A stretch of DNA of 64,000 nucleotides from Fasciola hepatica. Its lineage: Eukaryota > Platyhelminthes > Trematoda > Plagiorchiida > Fasciolidae. Made by a program: the position numbers and the translations under genes. Where the stretch lies: assembly GCA_948099385.1 (NCBI GenBank), contig CANUEZ040000183.1, positions 124,001 through 188,000 of the forward strand. The letters are read 5' to 3'. Shown piece by piece: positions 49,036 through 62,500 of this stretch. Positions within the stretch are counted from its first letter, which is position 1, and the number at the start of each line of letters is the position of its first letter. The notes under the pieces are model-generated. The model did not search any database, was not told where the DNA came from, and worked only from the letters and a program-made list of their open reading frames with translations.

Positions 49036-52000
49036 TGGGTTGATCCGGTGACCTGAGGTCCTGCATGAAAGGTGAATTCCAAAGGGCAGTCAGCCAAGCC
49101 AAGTTAAAAGGATGTTTTGCTTGAGTTGATGACACCCAAATTTCACTGGGCAGTTTTGAGTAGTTTTCATTAATGTAGTGAACAACAAAGTTCTGGCTAT
49201 CCTACATATGTAGAATTCTGAATTTAACAGAGTTGGTACTTGAGACCACCAATTGCACAAACGTGGTGCAAAATTGAGGCTCCGGACAAACCGGAATAAA
49301 TAGCAGTACGATACAGTCGTGCTCTTTTCAGTGAAAAAAAGATCTTGGAAGCTACACAAGGAACATGAGGTATTTGAGATAACTCTTGAATCAATAAACG
49401 TTTTGGTCAATGAAATCTTTGCTTCAATCCTTATTTTGATTCAACAGAACTAATGCATTTTATCTGCCGGTTGAATTCTAGACTGGTGATGAAAATGTTT
49501 TGCCGTAGCAGACTGTAGTCAGAATACGCAAACAAGGCTTTCGTTATCTGACAGGCAGTGACCAAAAGGTCAATGGTACCGATGAAAATGTTGATGTTCT
49601 TTGTTCCAGTCAAGTTACCGCTCCCCAAGTTTTTCCAAGAGCAAGCCCCATCATCTGTTTTATCGCTCTTGAAATTGTGAATGACAGCCTTCTTTGACAA
49701 ATATATCTTCATCCATCATCAGCGTGAAAATGACTGTCTATTTACTCGTTCATATGCATATAAAAACTTTCCGTGGATGTGCTTTTATGGTTATCCATTG
49801 AGATTCATATAAAAACAGACCAGTATGAGGATCGTTACCACAAAAGTTTAAAGACTCGGCAGAAAAGCGTTATGCATTTTCATATTACTCAGTTCGGTTT
49901 CTTGTTCTGGACACGCTACTATACCGCTGAAACGACCGTCGTCTAACCGTGGCAGACAGTAGTATCTTTTTACAACGATTTCTGATTCATCCGATAACGC
50001 ATGTTAGTTTCTTCAACTGTTAATTTCATCAGAGCGATAGTCAAAGTTTTTGCTATTCATCGGGCCAACTACTTCGGAGTGTTATCACCTTTGCCTAGAG
50101 GTTCTGATGCCATATTTTCAATCATGCTTTGTTGATAGGTACTATTCCGCTAATAGATAAGTGTATGAATAACCCTCTGTGACTGTCGTTGATTAAACAG
50201 AAGACATCGTTCTTCACTTAATATAGTACTGACTGAAATTGAGCTGTCGATAGAAGTTCTATCTCCAGATTTAATTGTCACTCAAATGTCTTTTGATTAC
50301 AGTTAGGTTAACTGCTCGATGCAACCTACAAATTTAGAGTAAAAGGAAACCAGACCGAGTACTGAACTCAACAGACCGTCGATCTTATTTGCACTGTGAG
50401 GCAATCTCTAGGGGCAATTGCTTCACTTTGACCCGCTTGAACTAATGCACCGCGGAAAAACCATTGTAAATTGACAAGACCACGGAAATATGCTCGCATA
50501 GAAGAAAAGCCCGTCACTGTAAAATGCTAAATAAGTAATCAAACATCGGCATGCCAAATAATTTAGGTTTTATCACCAGGTGTTTCTACCAAAGACGCCG
50601 ACGCAACATTCAGAAAAGCCAGATAAAATGAATACCTAAGTAAACATGATCCTTTCGGGTGCAATCAGACATGCAATAACATGTAGTGTGCTACTACGGC
50701 TCGCCCTTTTTACGTACCATGCACCATATATCTGTTTGAAGAAGAAAGACCCCTATGGAATGGTTTACCTGACTAAGATGTCCTAGCTGAAGCCTTTATA
50801 TGCGGACGCAGTTCCTACAAAGAATACTTAACTTTGATACCTACATTTCAACGGAGCGCTCTGCATCACGCTTGTGCTGTCCGAAGGTTGCTGCTATAGT
50901 CTGTTTTATCCGAGTGCTTTTCAGTTCCGGGAAGTCAATTCGCGTATGGCATTCCAGTTATTAATGAACATCTCCAATACGGTATACGTATGTGTAATGA
51001 TTCTGTGAATAATTCAGCATTATAAATTAAGTTCAAGGCAAATTTAATTTAATCGAATATGCTGGCGATAACATAAAGTTAATTTTCACACAATCAACAT
51101 TATGTAGACAAAGTTCATTCCACTTCAGACTTTGATTATATAATACGCTCATCGATTGTGAAAGTCAACACATTCGATCGAACTCTGTCGTCTAACAGCA
51201 CTCGAGTAACTGATGATTACTTGTGGGCTTGCTACCCAAACGCCGCTAGCCTGTATGTTTCTCTATATTTGTGATGTTTATGAAAGTGCCATAATTTGCA
51301 CGCTTAAGGAACAATACATCTCAGTGCCATTTGTTCTGATCTTTGATTTCATTTCTGGCAGTTCGGCCATCATAGTAGGTTACTTTTACAAGATATAACA
51401 ACTGAAGCATACAGGTCAACGGTTCGAGCGTAATTTACATTCAGTACCTCTGGTTATCCGTTGATCATATTTATCTCATTCCGGTTGTGCTCACAGATGC
51501 AATCAGAATGAAGAAAAGAACACGAAGCTACTGGGGTTCACCGAATTAGCAAAAATAACCGGAAAACACCAATCAGAACTCTAGTGGATAACCCCTATAA
51601 AGTTCCAATGAATTAGGCAGGTAGGCAAGGTAAACCCATATAAAAAACCATATTGATGCATTGGAAGATGTGTACCCCATAAACTCGAGTGTCCACTTCA
51701 CTCAAATTTACGGTCAAAAGCCTGATCCGGAGACTTTTAGTAGAGGACCACGTCTGGTCCTGAAATGTCAGGTGTAGCAATGGGGCAGGCTATTGCTAAG
51801 TAATCGCTACCGCCAAAATGACCTATGGTGTCGGTATTTGAATATCTGACCTCCGAGATGGTTTGTAAGTGGTCGGAACCACTTAATCATCAACGATAAA
51901 AAGATGCCATGCAGAACATCTTAAGAGGTGCTCATTGTTATTCTCCCGTGGCAGGAAGCATTTTACGTGTGACAGTCTTTTGCTCTAAAGGATAACCTCT

Positions 52001-55000
52001 TGACGTTAACAAAGAGTTAGTAATACCCAAATGGCCTTTAAAATACTTTGATCTGCTGTGAGAACTTACTTCAGTCAAGTAAAGCTAAGAAATTTTTACT
52101 CATCTACGGTAGCTAGATTTCGGACCAGATACTATCATAAATTCTATCTCAAAAGCCGCAGTGAGGTGCTGAAGATTGCACACAACAATTTGGAAGTATT
52201 TCAGGGACCCAACGCGAGTCAAATAAAGCGCATATGGGACTGACTGCAGGTCACAAGGATGTTCCTGTTGCTGTAGGCCGAAGGAATGACAGGACCAAAG
52301 GTTGACTAAATTTACAGGCATCCGTGTTATGTGCGTGCTCGCGTTTTCCGTTACCCTTTGAGGTACACCTGTTTTAATTATACTGATTTATAACCGATTC
52401 TCATGACACTATTAGTACAGAAAATCATTTATTTTTTAAATATAACTACTTTGTTTTCACTGTCAAAACGTTTTCCTTCGGAACCAGTACTTTTTGCTGG
52501 ATCTCGCCTCTGTCTGTCATTGTGGTGTTTTGTTACAACTACTCTTTTTCCCCATGTGCTTGTTTACTGCGAGTGTGGGTGCTTTCTCCGTAAAACGCGG
52601 TATATTTGCAGACGAAGAAATAGCTGAAGTGCGTGGCTCATACTAAATCTCACAATTGAACAGAAACTGGGGTGGTGCAATTGAGACTTTCTCTACGATA
52701 TAGGGCGACATGAGCACCAATTCATCAGGGACAAATGAATGGTGGTATGACTTTGAATAACTGAGGTTCTATATCTAGCTTCTCATACCTCTGGACCATG
52801 CACACATTAGAAATTGTCTGATGTTTCAACTGAGTTCAGAATAGCACCAAATGTTCTGACACAACCCGCATAACAAATCTTTTATACCCAATTGTAGAAT
52901 GGATGGAAGACATTGGATACATTAACGATAGTATTTCTGGTGTATTCCAGCAATGGTTGTTGTGACTAAACTGAAGCTGCATCTGTCGGGTTAACGGTGT
53001 GAACAACTTTGATCAAGCCGTTACTGATGGCCGGGATTAACTGGCGTAGTTCCTTTGACTGAATCATAATGGGTCGTCCCATCAGGTAACTAAACAAGCT
53101 CTTTTTAATAATTATGCCCTTACCAATGCCACATGGAAATATGCTAAGTTTAAATACGTGTTTTCTTTGGAATAAAAAAGAATGTTTGGCGGAAATGATA
53201 TTAGGAATTCATTTCCTTGCAGTTTTCCGAAAGCAGAGGAAAAGTTCAAGGAAAATACTGGTACATAAATCTGCTTGACTGTTATCAGAAAGTTACGAGA
53301 AGTGGAACACTTGATGATTTTGACCAGTACAAATTCGCTTTGAAATCAACTAAACTCACAACTCAAGCAACAGAATCGGTCTCATCCTGTTCTTTCTTTT
53401 TCAGTGTAGTTAGGAAAACCGAGAGAATGTGATGCTTTCTGACTGTTCTTGTAAAAAAAGGTTTCGTGAACACAGTGTGAAGTAAGCAGTCACTCGTGAT
53501 CTCGCAAAAATAGATAAAGGCCACAATAATGAACAGACTTTCCTGATTTCCTAAAAATCAGTGCCTATTTGGTAACCACAGGTGAATGTTATCGCGCTGT
53601 TCCCTAAAATCCGTGATTCAACATACCAAATTAGTTAGACGGAATACAAGGAAACTTTATTCTTTGCTGTTTTTTAATTGTGTTCAGGGTACACAAAAGC
53701 TTTACAGATTGCTTCTGGATAAGAATAATTCCTGAAAATAAATAGTGATCAGCTTTTAGTTTGATGATAGGTTCACATATCAAAAGGTTAAATTGGTTTG
53801 GTTTCTTTGACTAGTTCAACTTCGAACTGCCAGCTTGCGTAGTGGCACGTTTTTACGTGTATTTTTTCTCGTTAGTTGAAACAATATTTTTCCCAACTTC
53901 AATTTCAGGTAGATCATTGAACTTGGACAAGCTATTTATCGATGTACTATATCTGGTTATTGAACAGATAAGATAAAACATGACTATTTTCAAAAACCAT
54001 CTGAGTCTCACCTTCATCCTCTACTGATTTTGAATCACAAAACTACGTAATTATTAGTTTAGTTTGTACGTTAGTAATAATGGGTTGTAAACATGCACCA
54101 TTATTAGGGAGCTGTTTGAATCCGGGGCTGATGTTTGATGTACTCATTCGCAGTAAGAGATGTGGAGATGTGGATTGGTAGGGAACGGAAACTCCCCACG
54201 GCCAAATACCACCCCCCCCCTCCCCTCCAAAGCACATTATAACAAATGGTGAAGTCTTTTCCCTTCCTCTTTGCCTTTTTGTTAGCCAAGCTGAGTTATA
54301 AATTTAGTTTAATACTACAATATCCGCATTTCAATTTGTGCATTACTCCGTGGTAAGTCATCCAAGTGAAAAAGTGCTCAGAATCAATTTGCCAAACTAT
54401 TATGAACTGGAAGCCACTAACAATTCAGTATCGCAATATTGAGAAAAGGAAGTCGAAGCCATATGTCTGGGTAAACCTGACGATTGTTCTGATATGAGTT
54501 CTTGCGAACTTTGAGAGAGATTTAACCAAGACGGGCAGAAAATGCTGGTTTTCATCCAAGCTTTTGATATGAAAAAAGGCCTTCTGCATGGACTGATCTG
54601 TTTGTTTACTTTCTATCGAAAAAGTAGCATATCACTTCCGGTGCTTGTGGGATAGATGTTTTTTAGCCAAGAGAATATCTGCAATTTAGAAGGAGCCACT
54701 ACATTTTTGTAACAGAAAAGTTTTCGATATAACATTTTATGCGTATTTAGTACACTTTGATTGGATCATGCAGCTTTCCGCCTAAGTCACCGATCACCAA
54801 ACCATTTTTTAATTAGCTACAGTAAAAATACCCCTCAAGCAGTATCTTGTGCCACTCTGAAAAATACAATAAATTTGAAAAGGCAATTTCAAACATTTCA
54901 AGAATGAATAATTACATGTTATTCTTTGGTGAATGGGTAAGACGGTGCCAGTAAAAGGTTTTAAGCGGGGCTGATGATTATGCGAACTTTGAGGAGCTAT

Positions 55001-58000
55001 GGGCTGAAGTTCGTTAGACGCTGAAGAAAGTCAGTTCTGAATACATAAACATTTGGTTCGTTTGCAGAATGAGGGCAAGAAAAGATGGGTTGTACAGTTG
55101 TCCACCATAAGTATAGCTACTATTTTAACAAAATCTAACTGTAGTGATTAGGATATACTTCGAGAAGGATAAATATTGACTTAAATCAGATAGTCCTCCA
55201 TCAGAAAGTCATGCGCGAGATTTTTTTGGAATTATACACTTGCAGTGATGTAATAAGAATAAATTACTTAATCTTGACAAGCAACAATGTCGTTCCACAA
55301 TAAACACTGATTTTTCGAACATTTGGTAGCAGCAGTTGAACGATGTTTAACCATGCACAGAAGTAGTGGTTACGAAGCGTGTTGCACCCAACCAACTATC
55401 CAACAAATCGCTCTGTAGCGAAATACCGCAAGCAGTTCTACATAAATACAAGAACTTTTGTTTTAATACGAAAGAAACCGTTGACGCAAAGGTTGTTTGT
55501 CAGTTAAGCGTACAGATACTGTACAGCAACACCATTTCATTGTAGAGCATGGACAAAGTAGTTTGGGATATGATGAGTTCACCTCAGGTACAGCTGAGCA
55601 CGGACAACCATCAAACAAGCCAGGGCTTTTATTCCATTTTACAAAGTTTTGGTCTTATTTCTTGTTTGAATGATTTTATTTCAATGGGCTCTGAAATTTC
55701 ACTTTGGGAAGAGAAACGCAGAGTTATAGATAGAATTGCCGGTTCTTCGAACATAAAGTCTCATCAGCTACCTGAAGTCATGTGAGCGGGAATAAAACAT
55801 AAATTACGGGGATTCGTGAATTATGCAGAAAACATACCAAATATTGGACATTTGCGAACTGAAATGCAAAGGCTTCCGGAGCTCAGTCCATTTATCACCA
55901 TATATTGGTTTTAGAAAGAACAAAAATCAAAGCGATACCTCATTGTAATCGTGAGCCATTGTCATGAGTAAAATAAAGAGTTTGAGCAAACAGCCAAGGA
56001 AAACTGTGGATATACTTTGCAAATAATAAATACACTTTTTAGCAGGATTGATCAACTGACAGCCTAAATCTACTGCTTACTATAGTAGCCAGCCTTGTGA
56101 CACGAAAATTTATCAAAACGGTGAGCCTTACTGTGTCATACGTGTCAAAAGTGTACGCGAATTCGGACCTGCAGAAAGTGTAAAATTAATCCCTGTGGGC
56201 AGAGAACCAGTTCCTTATGTTTTATAGGACGCACCCTCAAGGTGTTACTGGTTTTATCTTGTAGAATCAGAAAAAGACTATGTCAGCTTCTTCAGGCTCA
56301 ATGCTACTGGACTTTGTTCAGAAAAACTTTCCCTATAAATTTGATGGAATCAGCATAATCCATACGACTAGTTGCCAGGGAGGGTTACTGTGATAAACTC
56401 TAACCTAGCTGCCGCAGCACGGAGGAAACTGCAATTTTGTATTTGGTAAAAAGAAACATCATGAAAATGTCAACACGCAAATCATTTCATGATCCTTCCA
56501 GTAGTCTCTACGAATGGTTGCTAGAAGTATACGTTTTTTATAAGAAAAACGCACAAGACGGATGAATTTACCTCCTAAATGAAGTGTGTACTTTCGTCGA
56601 CAGGTTCCTCCAGAATGCTGTGAGGTATCAGCGCTTTTTGCTACTCTTCTCATATGAAAATTAAGTGACGTAGAAGACCTGATGACCAAAACACTCAAGT
56701 GTGCAACAAGAAAAAGCAGAGTCCTGCCATTGTCTAAAGCTGTACAGCAACAGGAAAAGATTAAGGATTTAGATTTATCGCACTTCTGGTGGAAATGCTT
56801 TCCATTTTTAGCCTGATTACAATATCAGTGCGAAGTAATGAAGATCTTTGCCAGAAAACCACAGCTTCAAACCTATAGAAAGGGTATGAGACAAGAAAAA
56901 CAAACCATTTTATCCGTCAAACACGTTCATAGACAAAAAGTGGTAGTTATTGACCGACACACAACTCTCCAATGTTCTTGAGTTATCTTCCATCTAGCAG
57001 CACGCAACACCACTTAAACTATATTTACTCTGCTTCCCGAGGCTAGGAGAAGAGGTGATAATGTAGTCATTTGCCTGAAATGATCATCAGTCAAAAACAA
57101 GATAAAGAAAAATGAATAGTGATAAGGCCGCATGTGACAGATAGTGCATAGCCTATCAAAAGATAAATGCATAAGAATATCCGGACACAGAAGTTGATAG
57201 AGACATCTCCCTCTCGGCATTTGAGTTAGCAAAGAAGAAGCACTTCACATATGAAGCTCTAAAAAAGAAAGAAATGGAAGCTACATGAGACCTAATGTTG
57301 ATAAACTGTAGTCTCGAAAACGAACCAAAAAATTAGAAGGCAATGCCGTTCCGCATCATGATTTGACGTAGGCAAAACCTTTTAATTTTCCTGAAAACGT
57401 ACGCTTATCCTTGGGCAGAAATTTGGAATGAGCAGTGAAACTGGCAGCTACGACTGTCATTTGTGTTTGGCACATATGCCTTTTGAGGCTGTTCTTCTTA
57501 CGTGCTAATAAAGGGATGTTGTTCCCAGTAAAACAGCAAATAAAGCTTCAAGCAGCAACTGTCACAATATCAAGAATGCGTGGTCTTTTTATCAGAGGTG
57601 CCGAAAATATTCCTCCAAATACAATTCGTGAGCGGTACAAGTAGACCTGGCTCACCCCGTGAAGCGTCGATAGATTTTGCACTTCAAACACAGATAAAAA
57701 TGGAAATGGAAACGTTTTTGTCATGTACAAATTATCAAGACTTTGGGAAACATAATTCACGTTTCATAACGATAATAGTAAAATAATAATAGTAATACTG
57801 ATGATTACTTTTCTTTTGAACAACGTTAAGTAAAAAAGTGAAAGATATCAAAGGAATTCATGGTCAGTTATGAAACGCCAGAAAGAAAAATGATCCGTGG
57901 CTGAGAAATTTGAATCCAGATGTACATGGTTTGAAATTTGCCTCGACATCAGTTTGATTACTTTCGGTCATTATTTACTTGAAAATGCATTTTTCGGGTC

Positions 58001-59336
58001 ATTTATTTTGGAAGCATCACATAACAGTTTTCTTATCAAAAAAAAACAAGACAAATATTCCTTCCACGTTCCCCAAATAAGCCACTAGTTATTTTCACCT
58101 TCTAAGGTGGAAACTTATTTTGGACTGTCACAATATGCACACTCAAAGTCCCGTTTCAACCAAGGGGATTAAAAAGCAGTTTTCCCACCAGTAAAGTTAG
58201 TCCACTCGTGAACGGATGAGGTTCTGAAGCCCTCGGGTGCAGTCTTAGTATTCATTTTTAACGGGAAACAAATACACTTGGAAGCTATGGATAGGGACAA
58301 GAAGTCGATGATGAATACTGGTGTGACGTGATTTTTCGTTACACTTCCATAAGCTGATCTAATGATTTTCTCCGCAGGATGCAAGTAAAGATTGTATTCT
58401 TCTTAGAGGCGTCACCTTATATCTCAGTCAGGTTTTCCAGTGTCTACTTACGTTCAAATGAAAGATCCAGTCAGTTTTAACTGTGTGTAATTTCGAACGA
58501 AAAAGCCATTGAAACTTGATTACTGATTCTATCCATAATATCCATGGTTTGGAATTTTCTAAACGCTGATCTATTCTGAAAAACGCTGCTCATCGCATGG
58601 AGCCACCAAGCTCAGTGAGTAGGGTTTGTGAAGTTACATAAAACATTCAAGTGACCTTGTGCAATAGTAATTTTTGGTAATACCGTTAATAAAATAATAC
58701 TAAAGTATAGTGAATGGAATTACCGAGATAAAGATACTAGTTAAGTTAAAAAGTTCCACTTCCTTCTTTTCTGCAGGAAACCATGAGAATAAGACTGTTG
58801 ACAAGTTCATGACTTCTTCTTGTGCACTGCGGTGAATAAAAAAGTTATCCTCTCTGATGAGGCATATATAAAGAAAATTGATTAGATATCCCATCTATAT
58901 TAGTTGCTTGAAATTAGCTGACTCACTGGCGTCGTTGAAAGTTGGCTGTGTTTGCTGTCACATTTTGAGTCCGATGAGAGGAACATAACATCGACCTTAC
59001 TAGTGTCGTCATTACCATGCAAAATATTTCAGGGACAGAGAGTTTTTGGGCGTACACTACGCCGCACTTCGTTGAAAAAATTATTATTTGTAAACGTTGG
59101 TTATAAAAACAATTTATCTAGATTCCCCTTCATGTCTCAGTTAGTGTGTTGATAATTGTGTTGACCTGTTTGCGCTGCTTCACAATGCTCGAAACATCTG
59201 CGAACCGAAACGAATAATTTTGTTTACCTTCCAACCGCCCACTACCGGGACCTATTCATCAGTCCAAGTAAACTTCATAAAAGGAATAGTTACTACCAAT
59301 AAAAAATGTAAACAAAACTTGCAGCTGTACTCTAGT
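49036..59336. other. Long intergenic stretch with no recognised gene
   Basis: Open frames are 106 codons or fewer on either strand, with no known domain and no splice-linked series. Examples are 49090-49410 and 49431-49712 on the minus strand and 55549-55785 on the plus strand. The C-rich tract at 54211 is the only clear simple repeat. A distant exon of a gene outside the window could be missed. Confidence 0.45.
54211..54229. repeat. C-rich tract
   Basis: A run of about nine C followed by TCCCCTCC, in otherwise AT-rich non-coding DNA. It produces Gly-rich open frames on the minus strand that are not genes. Confidence 0.85.
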
Positions 59337-59535
59337 TTGGATTGAAAGGAGCGTGGACTGATAGAGAGTCCATTTTTATAATCTCAATATTCTTCCAAAG
59401 TCAATTCGACGGTTGACAAGGCCAAGTTCGTTCTTAATTTTAGCCGTGTTAACCGATAAATCAAATTTGGAAGAATCACCATGTGATTATAAAAATGGAC
59501 TCCCCTTCCATGCACGCTCCATTTGATTCCAACGT
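59337..59535. mobile_element. Foldback (MITE-like) palindrome, about 200 bp
   Basis: The left arm starts ATTGAAAGGAGCGTGGACTG and the right arm ends CATGCACGCTCCATTTGATT. The arms (about 59337-59400 and 59463-59535) are inverted copies sharing GAGTCCATTTTTATAAT and ATTCTTCCAAA. A central spacer of about 60 bp separates them. It has no coding capacity. The structure fits a miniature inverted-repeat transposable element or a foldback element; flanking duplications were not clear. Confidence 0.7.
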
Positions 59536-62500
59536 GAGTACAGTTGTAAACCAACTGTGGAGCTCTCAATTATAAGGCTGATTGGATGAAAGAGAACCAG
59601 TTACGCACACCTGAGGAGCGGCAATAACGGTAAAACCAGTCGTGTACTTCCGGGAAATGTTGTCCTGTGATCTAGACACAATGCTCTACTACTCATATCA
59701 AAAACGAAGTTGCCTCTGAAATGAGGTTACACACACTACCTCCAGTCACCTCAAAATAATGAGCCGTCATGTCCTCGTTGTATAGATTTTGTCACCATTT
59801 CCCCCTATCTCTCCAGCTTTGTTTCATGTGTTCGGCTACAAAATGACTTAACAGCGGAACCGTTCTTGGTTTTCCGAGCTTCCGTCATGTCCAGCCACGT
59901 TGTTAGTGATACGTTTCTCAGTCAGCCTTAAGAACTACATCTAGACGATCACTACGTTTTCATACAGCTTCCAAGAAGACTGCTTGAAGATTATATCACT
60001 CAAGCGTCTATCGATCGTTCGTTTGCCATTACGGCATCATCTTTTATTTCATGACCATAATAATTTTAAAACTAAAGTAAAATCCACCGTTCAGGGAAGT
60101 AGAAGGGTATTGTTTGTTTATGAAAAGACCTTTCATGTAGCAAGAATGCTCAACTCAGCATCAGTGACCATAGGAACATCGTTCAATTGACTCTTTTTTC
60201 TTCTGTCCCAAACTGGGGCATTACCCAGGGTATAAATGTCGGTCAAACATTTCCAATGAACCAGAAATTCCGGCTCTACTCAGGCTAGTTTATATCAACA
60301 TCAGTTGCTAAGTTTTACTGGTACTTGCACTTCACCCGCAAAGCAATTCAACAACCGTATACCGTATTCAAAATCGTCAGGATATCAGCATCGGTAACCC
60401 TAACTCTAACCCTAACCATGACTCTAAACCTGACCCCAGCCCCAACCTCTAACCCGAACCTAACCCCGACCAATTTGGGCTTTGTTTGCCAGTCATAGTT
60501 CGGCTCAGTCGTTCATTAGCTTATTCATAAACTAAAGGAAGATGCCATCGTATATTCAGTTCGCGAATACCCCGCGTAATAGGTACACATTTTACTAGAA
60601 ATAGCTTAAACTACCTGTTTTCATATTTGTAAGCCTAAGGTTTTGAATGATCCAAACTGTCCCTAGTTTTACATGTATCTTGTGAAACTTGCCACGCCAA
60701 TGCAAGGTGATTTGCTTTCAGAAGCTTTCCATCTAAATTCATTCAAAACCCCCAGCTCGTTTCCACTATTCGAATAGTTCTTCATACGGTAATGATTAAC
60801 CTTAGGTTTTGCGATGCAGATAACTGTATTTAAATCAGTTCTCCCTAACGATGATGAAATAATCATTATACAGCATAGCTAGGCGTAGAGAATATATATA
60901 GTGCTTCGGGAATTTACTCCCATGGGTGTAGAACTGTTATGCTGTACCAGTCAATCATTTTCGGGAAGGTAAAATTCTTTTCAAAAACTAAGGCTAGGTG
61001 GACATTTGGATTACCAACCCGTAAACTTGATAGGTCATCACTGAGATTCATTGATTATCGGAACGTTATAAACTAATTGAGTAAGTTGAGATTTTATGGA
61101 AATCATGGTTTAATCTTTCAGTCTATGCAGTAACCATTTTGTGCTAACTCCTGGTAATCCTACAAATACTAGACTTTAATCGTGTCCAATAATTAAACTG
61201 CTGGGGTTGGGTAAGTGATTCGTGCGCTGATGTATTTTTAGCTGCAAATGCATGTTAGGAAAATATTCCTCTGTTGCACTCAGTAAGATTTGAAGTACAT
61301 TGATCTTCCAAAGTACCTAAAACATTTGATCTTCACTGGTAATAAAAATTCTGAAGCTTTCGCACTTAATTTTCACTGTTTAATTTTTACCTCCTACGCG
61401 CAGTTTTACTCAGAGATGACTCTAATACCCTGCATTCGAACTAGGACTATGCGTGGAAACGAACGGTAACCGTATGTGTCGTGCCAAAAAATAACATGTT
61501 TTTCCCCTAATTTTAGGGTGGCTTCGTTTACGTCCCCGAAGCCGTATTTAAATCAATGACCGTCACTCTTCCAAGTTGTAATATTATATTTCAACATCTT
61601 GATGAGTAAATTAGTCTCCTTTTTCTCATAGGAAAGTGCTGATTTCAGAATGTTGATGCTCGTTCAAGTAGCCTCAAACAATAAACGGTTGTCACGCCCT
61701 GCCATGTTTTTATGCATCTGAGATAAGTATTTGGTGTAGATGGATAGCGTACCGTTTATCGATCATATACTATGTTCAGTCATGTTCATTTCATCTTGAA
61801 ATGGGAAGATTAACAGAGGTGTCTACTGAAATAATAGGACGTTTTTCGAGATAATCTGATTTGAAGATAAATATAACAAATGAGTTCATAAATACAAAGG
61901 ACTAAATTGCGGTTTAGAAGTTGCAGTATATTTTGAACCCATAACAATGTGTTCGCCTGAAATTGGCTTAAACCGTACATTATAAAACATACATCTTGTA
62001 ATTTAACCCGGTTATCCTGAAAAACAAACTGTTTTCAACTGCAAATATAAAACTGTGGTGCACAACAGTTCTCGTTTAGTCACCCGTCATTTTGGCACAC
62101 GCTTGGATTTTTTTTTTGACCGGCTAAAACAAAGAAAATACTTCATTTCCGCATTTATTTTCATTTTTATGGTGTGATCAGTTTGCAGACATAATGATTA
62201 CCAAATTGATTAGCAAGTTTCCTTGGCTAAATCTCCCACATATTTAATGCTCTCTTTTGGTCTGGATCTTTACCGTGAGCTGTTCGTTTCCTAAACTAGA
62301 GGTGAGCACGCGCGCTCTCATCATTCAGTAAGCATCTACAGGACAACCAGATATTGGTAATAACACGTAGAAACAACGGAAGCTAATTTGCTTGGTATTT
62401 GCAAAGCTTTTGATCTATAGTTGACTGAGACTGCTCGACAGGAAATTTTGTTTAACCTTTTCCTACGAAGAGTAATGCCATGCAGATGAGGAATACAGAG

